A stretch of DNA of 8,651 nt from TWA4 sp051879195 (GTDB taxonomy: Bacteria; Bacillota; Clostridia; Lachnospirales; Lachnospiraceae): positions 1 through 8,651 of the forward strand of contig JBJELO010000214.1 of the NCBI GenBank assembly GCA_051879195.1, in the 5' to 3' direction. A program made the position numbers and the translations under genes. Shown here one piece after another: positions 5,352-8,651 of the stretch. Each line of letters starts with the position of its first letter. Position 1 is the first letter of the stretch. The notes beneath the pieces are model-generated. The model did not search any database. It was not told where the DNA came from and saw nothing but the letters and a program-made list of their open reading frames with translations.

Positions 5352-5393
5352 AGTTGTGTATTCGTATAACCATTACAATATTTAACAATTGAA
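5338..5393. repeat. Inverted repeat enclosing 11-bp tandem repeat
   Basis: TTCAATTGT (5338-5346) and its perfect complement ACAATTGAA (5385-5393) flank 38 bp. Inside, TTGTATATTAG (5343-5353) is followed at once by TTGTGTATTCG (5354-5364), 9 of 11 identical, one helical turn apart. The left arm touches the -10 of the + strand promoter candidate. It looks like an operator region for one or both divergent AraC genes. Confidence 0.5.
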
Positions 5394-5402
5394 TTTACAA
5401 AA

Positions 5403-5442
5403 ATTCATGCATTTTTCTCGTAATTGCATGAATCATTTTTTT
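5403..5442 (+). terminator. Hairpin with T-run in third AraC leader
   Basis: ATTCATGCA (5403-5411) pairs perfectly with TGCATGAAT (5425-5433) around a 13-nt loop and is followed after 2 nt by seven Ts (5436-5442). On a + strand transcript this is terminator-like, though the stem has only three GC pairs. Because it lies upstream of the gene, it would act as an attenuator. The same inverted repeat, with half-site centres 22 bp apart, could instead be a DNA operator. Confidence 0.4.
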
Positions 5443-5610
5443 ATTTCGCTGAAAATTGTAACACGCCGCACAAATCATGTACATGGGACGGTATGTTTTC
5501 ATTTATCCCATTTTGTGTCTTTTTATGAAATAGCGGTCTGTAAGAACACATTCGGGTATATTAACCAATCCATATAACAGATATATAAAAGAATTTCCAA
5601 GGAGCATCTT

Positions 5611-6447
5611 ATGCATACATGCCATTTTTTAAGCAGTGATTTTTTAGATCTGACCCTTTATCAGTACGGATATGAACAATGTGAGCCCTATCACACGTTT
5701 GGTCCCGCCATGAGAAATCACTATCTGATCCACTGTATTCTCTCAGGGAAAGGCCAGTATATTACCAATTACCGGGGCGAAGCGACCACATACCATCTTC
5801 ATGAAGGACAGGCTTTTCTGATTGAGCCGGATACCCTGATCCATTACAGTGCCGATGGAACCGACCCCTGGGAATACATGTGGCTTGAATTCGACGGACT
5901 GAAAGGAGCCGAGTACGTAAAACAGGCCGGTCTTTCTGTGAAAAACCCCATTTTCCGGGCAAAAACAAAAGAAGGGCAGAAGGCTGTTTTTGATTATCTG
6001 GAATATATCGTGACACATCCGGGCATCATACCTTCCCGGACCATGGGATATGCCTATCTTTTTTTCAGTGCGCTGATCGAGAATTCCGCCGCCGCCTCAC
6101 CCCTTGGCAAAAACGACATTAAGGAATTCTACGTACAGTCCACCGCAGCATTTATCGAAAATTACTATATGAAAAATATAACAGTGGAGGATATGGCGGC
6201 CAATCTGGGCCTGAACCGAAGCTATTTCAGCAAACTTTTTAAAAAAATGACGCAGAAAAGTCCGCAGGAATTTCTGATTACGTATCGAATCAACAAAGCC
6301 TGCGAACTTCTGCGCTCAACAGATATGACAATTGCCGAGGTATCTCAGCATGTAGGGTATTCCAACCAGTTTCATTTTACCAGGGCATTTAAAAATATCA
6401 TGAACGTAAGCCCCAATGAATGGCGGAAATGGAATAAACAGGGTTAG
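5611..6447 (+). CDS. AraC-family transcriptional regulator (third)
   Basis: A 278-aa paralogue of the two - strand AraC proteins. The cupin ligand domain spans about residues 15-110 (YGYEQCEPYHTFGP, HYLIHCILSGKGQY, FLIEPDT, DPWEYMWLEFDG). The DNA-binding domain has HTH1 at about 191-210 (TVEDMAANLGLNRSYF) and HTH2 at about 239-262 (MTIAEVSQHVGY then FHFTRAFK), closing with NVSPNEWRK. The second recognition helix differs from LTFSK(M/A)FK of the other two, so it probably reads a different half-site. AAGGAG at 5599-5604, 6 nt before ATG, fixes the start. Its TAG overlaps the stop of the convergent GH51 gene by two bases. Its closeness to the arabinofuranosidase gene makes it the first candidate for that gene's activator; this is inference. 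Confidence 0.94.
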   Translation: MHTCHFLSSDFLDLTLYQYGYEQCEPYHTFGPAMRNHYLIHCILSGKGQYITNYRGEATTYHLHEGQAFLIEPDTLIHYSADGTDPWEYMWLEFDGLKGAEYVKQAGLSVKNPIFRAKTKEGQKAVFDYLEYIVTHPGIIPSRTMGYAYLFFSALIENSAAASPLGKNDIKEFYVQSTAAFIENYYMKNITVEDMAANLGLNRSYFSKLFKKMTQKSPQEFLITYRINKACELLRSTDMTIAEVSQHVGYSNQFHFTRAFKNIMNVSPNEWRKWNKQG

Positions 6448-8498
6448 CAGGATTTCACTCTCACAACTGTAAAACTCTTTGGTGCCAGAGTGATACTTCC
6501 CTTCAGCTCCAGGGTCATTTCAGCAATTCCTGACGGTTCCGGTCTGTCCACCGGTTTCTGACCTGTTTTTTCCAGAACCCATATTGCTGCTTCTCCGGTC
6601 ATGGACTGACCATTTTCAGTTTCAAGAGGGAGTTCGAAAACAGAATCATTGGTATTGACTGCTTTCAGAATCAGTTCTCCTTCTTTTGTTTCAGATACGG
6701 TTACGTATATACCTGCCTTTCTGAGTTCTGTATCCTGTCCATCAAGCTCAAGTGTATGGTCACCCATATGGTTTCCGTAAAGCTTCTGCACATAATAATT
6801 CGGAGTCAGATATACCTGATGATCATCAAACCAGATCATATCCGGTTTCCACTGACTGTGTCCGATACGGTTAAAGAGCGGTGCATAGGAAGCAAGTCTG
6901 ACCACACCTGCATTTTTCTCCAGACCAGTCATAAACGCGGCCTCTGCAAGAGCACTTTCCAGAGTATTTTCCCTGTCTTCGGTATGTGCTGCGTACTCAC
7001 CGGCAAAAACGCCAACTTCTCCTGGATAATTGTCATAAAATTCAATATGATCATACAGCCACTCCGGAGATACATAGTAATGTTCATCCACCGCATAAAC
7101 AAAGTTCTGATTCGCTTTCTGTCCATTGCGGTAAAACTCCCAGGCAAGATCATAAAGACTGTTTTCCACACTCGGACCTGCCGTTCCAAGAAGTCTGATT
7201 TCCGGATATACTTCATGAATGGCCTTTTCAAAACGAACATGACGTGCAAAAATATCCACATATTTTGTTTCCCACTGCTCATTTCCAACTGCAATCATCT
7301 CAAGACCAAACGGCTCCGGATGTCCCATTGACGCACGGATCCCGCCCCATTTGCTGTCTGCCGGGCCATTTGCAAATTCAATCAGATCCAGTGCATCCTG
7401 TACAAATTCTTTAAATTCATCACTATCAACAGGGACCATCTCCGTGGTACGGAACTGGCAGGCTGCCCCCATTCCGAGAACCGGAAGCGGCTTTGCGCCG
7501 AGAAGTTCACAAAGCAGAAAATATTCATAGAAACCGATCCCGTAGGACTGTCCATAGTGTGCATCCGGGCGTTTCACATCCAGATCCTTTCTGAAACTTC
7601 TGTCATCCTGAAAAGCCCAGAGATTGGGAATATATTTTCTGTCTTTCAATTCTCCTATCGTCTTTTTCCACTGATAACGGTTCTCAAGACTGATACCTTC
7701 CACAATACATCCGCCAGGAAAACGAATGAATCCCGGTTTGATCTCTTTCAGCGCTTCAAAAAGATCTTTTCGGAAAATACCCGCAACTGCATCTTCCGGA
7801 ATCATGGAGATCAGATCAAATTCCACAACACCTGCTGTATCCAGACTCAGTACAAAGTCCGCGCCGGAAACTGTTTCAGAAGCAGTCAGTACCAGCTCAT
7901 ATTTTATCCATTCATGTTCTCTGCAGCATTTGGTTTCATCTGTATTTTTTATCTCATTTAAAATTTCCGCAAACGGCCCCTCCGGCAGCGGAAATTCCAC
8001 CGTCAGGTCCGTAAACGGTCCATAAGGCACAGGTTTTACAGCCTGAACTGTTCCTCCTGCAAAAACCTTTCCATCTTTTTTGATTTCAATGGCAAAACCT
8101 TCACCATCAAACGCTACACATCTTGCATAAAAAGATACGTTGTATTTTTTGCCCTGTTCCAGATAAATCCCATCATATGCCTGGTTTGCAACCCCCTGTC
8201 CGGCAGCATTTGCTGTCAATCTCAGATAATGAGGATTTTCCACGGAAAGCGGAGTTCCGGTCACATACTGCAGACGCGGTGCCTGTTCCCCTTTTTTATA
8301 AACAGGTTTCCATGCATAACCATAATCATCCACTGCATAAAATCTGCCAGGCGTTCCAAAGCCTTCTTTTGCTTCAAAAGAACGGTTTTCGATCATTTCT
8401 GCATAAAGACCGCCATCTGCAGCAAAATTAATGTCTTCAAAAAAAAGACCAATCATTTCCGGAGAGATCTTTTCTCCATATGTGCGTGTAATCTTCAT
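6444..8498 (-). CDS. GH51 alpha-L-arabinofuranosidase
   Basis: This 684-aa glycoside hydrolase should release terminal alpha-L-arabinofuranosyl residues from arabino-oligosaccharides or arabinoxylan fragments, with retention. No signal peptide is visible, so it likely acts in the cytoplasm on imported oligosaccharides. The N-terminus (GLFFEDINFAADGGLYAEMI) is typical of the large GH51 clade. A CBM4/9-like beta-sandwich region lies at about 75-235. Then comes the (beta/alpha)8 barrel with RFPGGCIVEG, the acid/base Glu407 in AVGNEQWE and the nucleophile Glu501 in FAGEYAAH, and a C-terminal beta domain from about 575 (GELILKAVNTND). Both catalytic residues are present. AAGGAG (8508-8513) is 9 nt from the ATG. 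It converges on the third AraC gene with no terminator between them. Some large GH51 enzymes have side activities, so the exact substrate is not settled. Confidence 0.95.
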   Translation of the reverse strand: MKITRTYGEKISPEMIGLFFEDINFAADGGLYAEMIENRSFEAKEGFGTPGRFYAVDDYGYAWKPVYKKGEQAPRLQYVTGTPLSVENPHYLRLTANAAGQGVANQAYDGIYLEQGKKYNVSFYARCVAFDGEGFAIEIKKDGKVFAGGTVQAVKPVPYGPFTDLTVEFPLPEGPFAEILNEIKNTDETKCCREHEWIKYELVLTASETVSGADFVLSLDTAGVVEFDLISMIPEDAVAGIFRKDLFEALKEIKPGFIRFPGGCIVEGISLENRYQWKKTIGELKDRKYIPNLWAFQDDRSFRKDLDVKRPDAHYGQSYGIGFYEYFLLCELLGAKPLPVLGMGAACQFRTTEMVPVDSDEFKEFVQDALDLIEFANGPADSKWGGIRASMGHPEPFGLEMIAVGNEQWETKYVDIFARHVRFEKAIHEVYPEIRLLGTAGPSVENSLYDLAWEFYRNGQKANQNFVYAVDEHYYVSPEWLYDHIEFYDNYPGEVGVFAGEYAAHTEDRENTLESALAEAAFMTGLEKNAGVVRLASYAPLFNRIGHSQWKPDMIWFDDHQVYLTPNYYVQKLYGNHMGDHTLELDGQDTELRKAGIYVTVSETKEGELILKAVNTNDSVFELPLETENGQSMTGEAAIWVLEKTGQKPVDRPEPSGIAEMTLELKGSITLAPKSFTVVRVKSC

Positions 8499-8536
8499 AA
8501 ATATATACTCCTTAGTCAGTTCATATTATCCTTATC

Positions 8537-8545
8537 ATTATACCA
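8537..8545 (-). promoter_or_regulatory. Extended -10 promoter of GH51 gene
   Basis: TGGTATAAT on the - strand is a perfect extended -10 (TGnTATAAT), 38 nt before the start codon. The hexamer 17 nt upstream is TAGCCG, so no -35 exists; instead a GC-rich dyad occupies that area. This is the layout of an extended -10 or activator-assisted promoter. Confidence 0.7.
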
Positions 8546-8546
8546 A

Positions 8547-8560
8547 GTCGCCAGCGCGAC
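8547..8560. promoter_or_regulatory. GC-rich dyad upstream of GH51 -10 box
   Basis: GTCGC-CAGC-GCGAC is a perfect 5-bp inverted repeat with a 4-bp centre, one base upstream of the extended -10, within a short GC island (about 8547-8572) in AT-rich DNA. It occupies the spacer beside the missing -35, a position open to either an activator or a repressor. Candidate site for one of the AraC proteins or another sugar regulator. Confidence 0.45.
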
Positions 8561-8596
8561 GGCTAGACTGCGATTCATAAAGTTTTCATTTTTCTT

Positions 8597-8616
8597 AAAA
8601 AAAGCAGCAGCTTTTC
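8597..8616 (-). terminator. Weak terminator-like hairpin at right edge
   Basis: On the - strand AAAAGC-TGCT-GCTTTT makes a 6-bp stem with the T-run extended to seven Ts (8603-8597). It may end a - strand gene lying beyond the right edge. Only two GC pairs support the stem, so it is a weak call. No coding sequence can be assigned in 8617-8651. Confidence 0.35.
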
Positions 8617-8651
8617 CATTTATGATGTATTGTTAAGTTACCACACAAAAC

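Larger units (their letters stand above)
5216..5610. other. Repeat-rich divergent spacer between two AraC genes
   Basis: There is no credible gene in these 395 bases. It holds the second AraC gene's -10 and palindrome near its left end, a + strand promoter candidate at 5323-5351, a 9-bp inverted repeat (5338-5393) enclosing an 11-bp tandem repeat (5343-5364), and a 9-bp hairpin with T-run (5403-5442). It also has a perfect 10-bp palindrome CATGTACATG (5476-5485) and the AAGGAG box of the third AraC gene (5599-5604). A second possible + strand -10, TATAAC at 5573-5578, has no -35. Confidence 0.7.

Noticed and set aside
5389..5577. 62-codon frame in the divergent spacer
   Set aside because: Its first codon is TTG without a ribosome site, and the frame crosses the palindromes and hairpin of a regulatory spacer.
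6756..7331. 191-codon + strand frame inside the GH51 gene
   Set aside because: Antisense shadow of a well-supported enzyme gene. Its translation has no domain-like pattern and no Shine-Dalgarno was seen.
8229..8636. 135-codon + strand frame leaving the GH51 5' end
   Set aside because: Antisense to the conserved GH51 N-terminus and its promoter; no supporting features.
8617..8651. End of another - strand gene at the right edge
   Set aside because: Stops in two frames and a terminator-like hairpin hint at it, but 35 bases give no recognisable protein sequence.

Overview
The window looks like a chromosomal segment from a low-to-mid GC Clostridia member, most likely Lachnospiraceae. This is inferred from strong AAGGAG-type ribosome binding sites, sigma-A promoters in AT-rich spacers, a His-less HPr-like protein, AraC regulators of the type common in gut Clostridia, and a large cytoplasmic GH51 enzyme. 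No rRNA, tRNA, CRISPR, insertion sequence or phage gene was seen.

Left block (1-2685, + strand): the 3' 97% or so of pyrG (CTP synthase), a CsoR/RcnR-family metal sensor 21 nt downstream, and a DUF554 membrane protein, closed by a strong 15-bp bidirectional terminator at 2650-2685. The sensor carries His4-Cys36-His61-Cys65, whose spacing matches the H-C-H-C set of the nickel sensor InrS rather than the x-C-H-C set of copper CsoR.

Middle block (2686-5215, - strand): in transcription order, an AraC regulator (4382-5215), a second AraC regulator (3367-4227), and a 75-aa HPr-like protein (2832-3059). The HPr-like protein has Thr where HPr has the phosphorylated His15 but keeps the Ser46-type AKSLMG motif. 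It has its own promoter matching the sigma-A consensus perfectly (TTGACA-17-TATAAT, 3179-3207), a cre-like CcpA site just downstream of the expected start (3141-3156), and a possible 31-codon leader ORF ending one base before its start codon. Each of the two AraC genes has repeat structure over its likely promoter: three 14-bp direct repeats at 4261-4302, and a 15-bp near-palindrome at 5254-5268.

Right block (5216-8651): a 395-bp divergent spacer rich in inverted and direct repeats, then a third AraC paralogue on the + strand (5611-6447). It converges on a 684-aa GH51 alpha-L-arabinofuranosidase on the - strand (6444-8498); their stop codons overlap within the tetranucleotide TTAG. The GH51 promoter has an extended -10 and no recognisable -35, with a GC-rich dyad in its place, as expected for an activator-dependent promoter.

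How the parts may work together (inference): the AraC proteins would sense sugars such as arabinose or arabino-oligosaccharides, and one of them, most simply the convergent neighbour, would activate the GH51 gene. The cre site and the Ser46-only HPr-like protein suggest a carbon-catabolite layer beside this sugar locus. No transporter or downstream arabinose pathway gene lies in the window, so the substrate and regulator-target pairing remain unproven.
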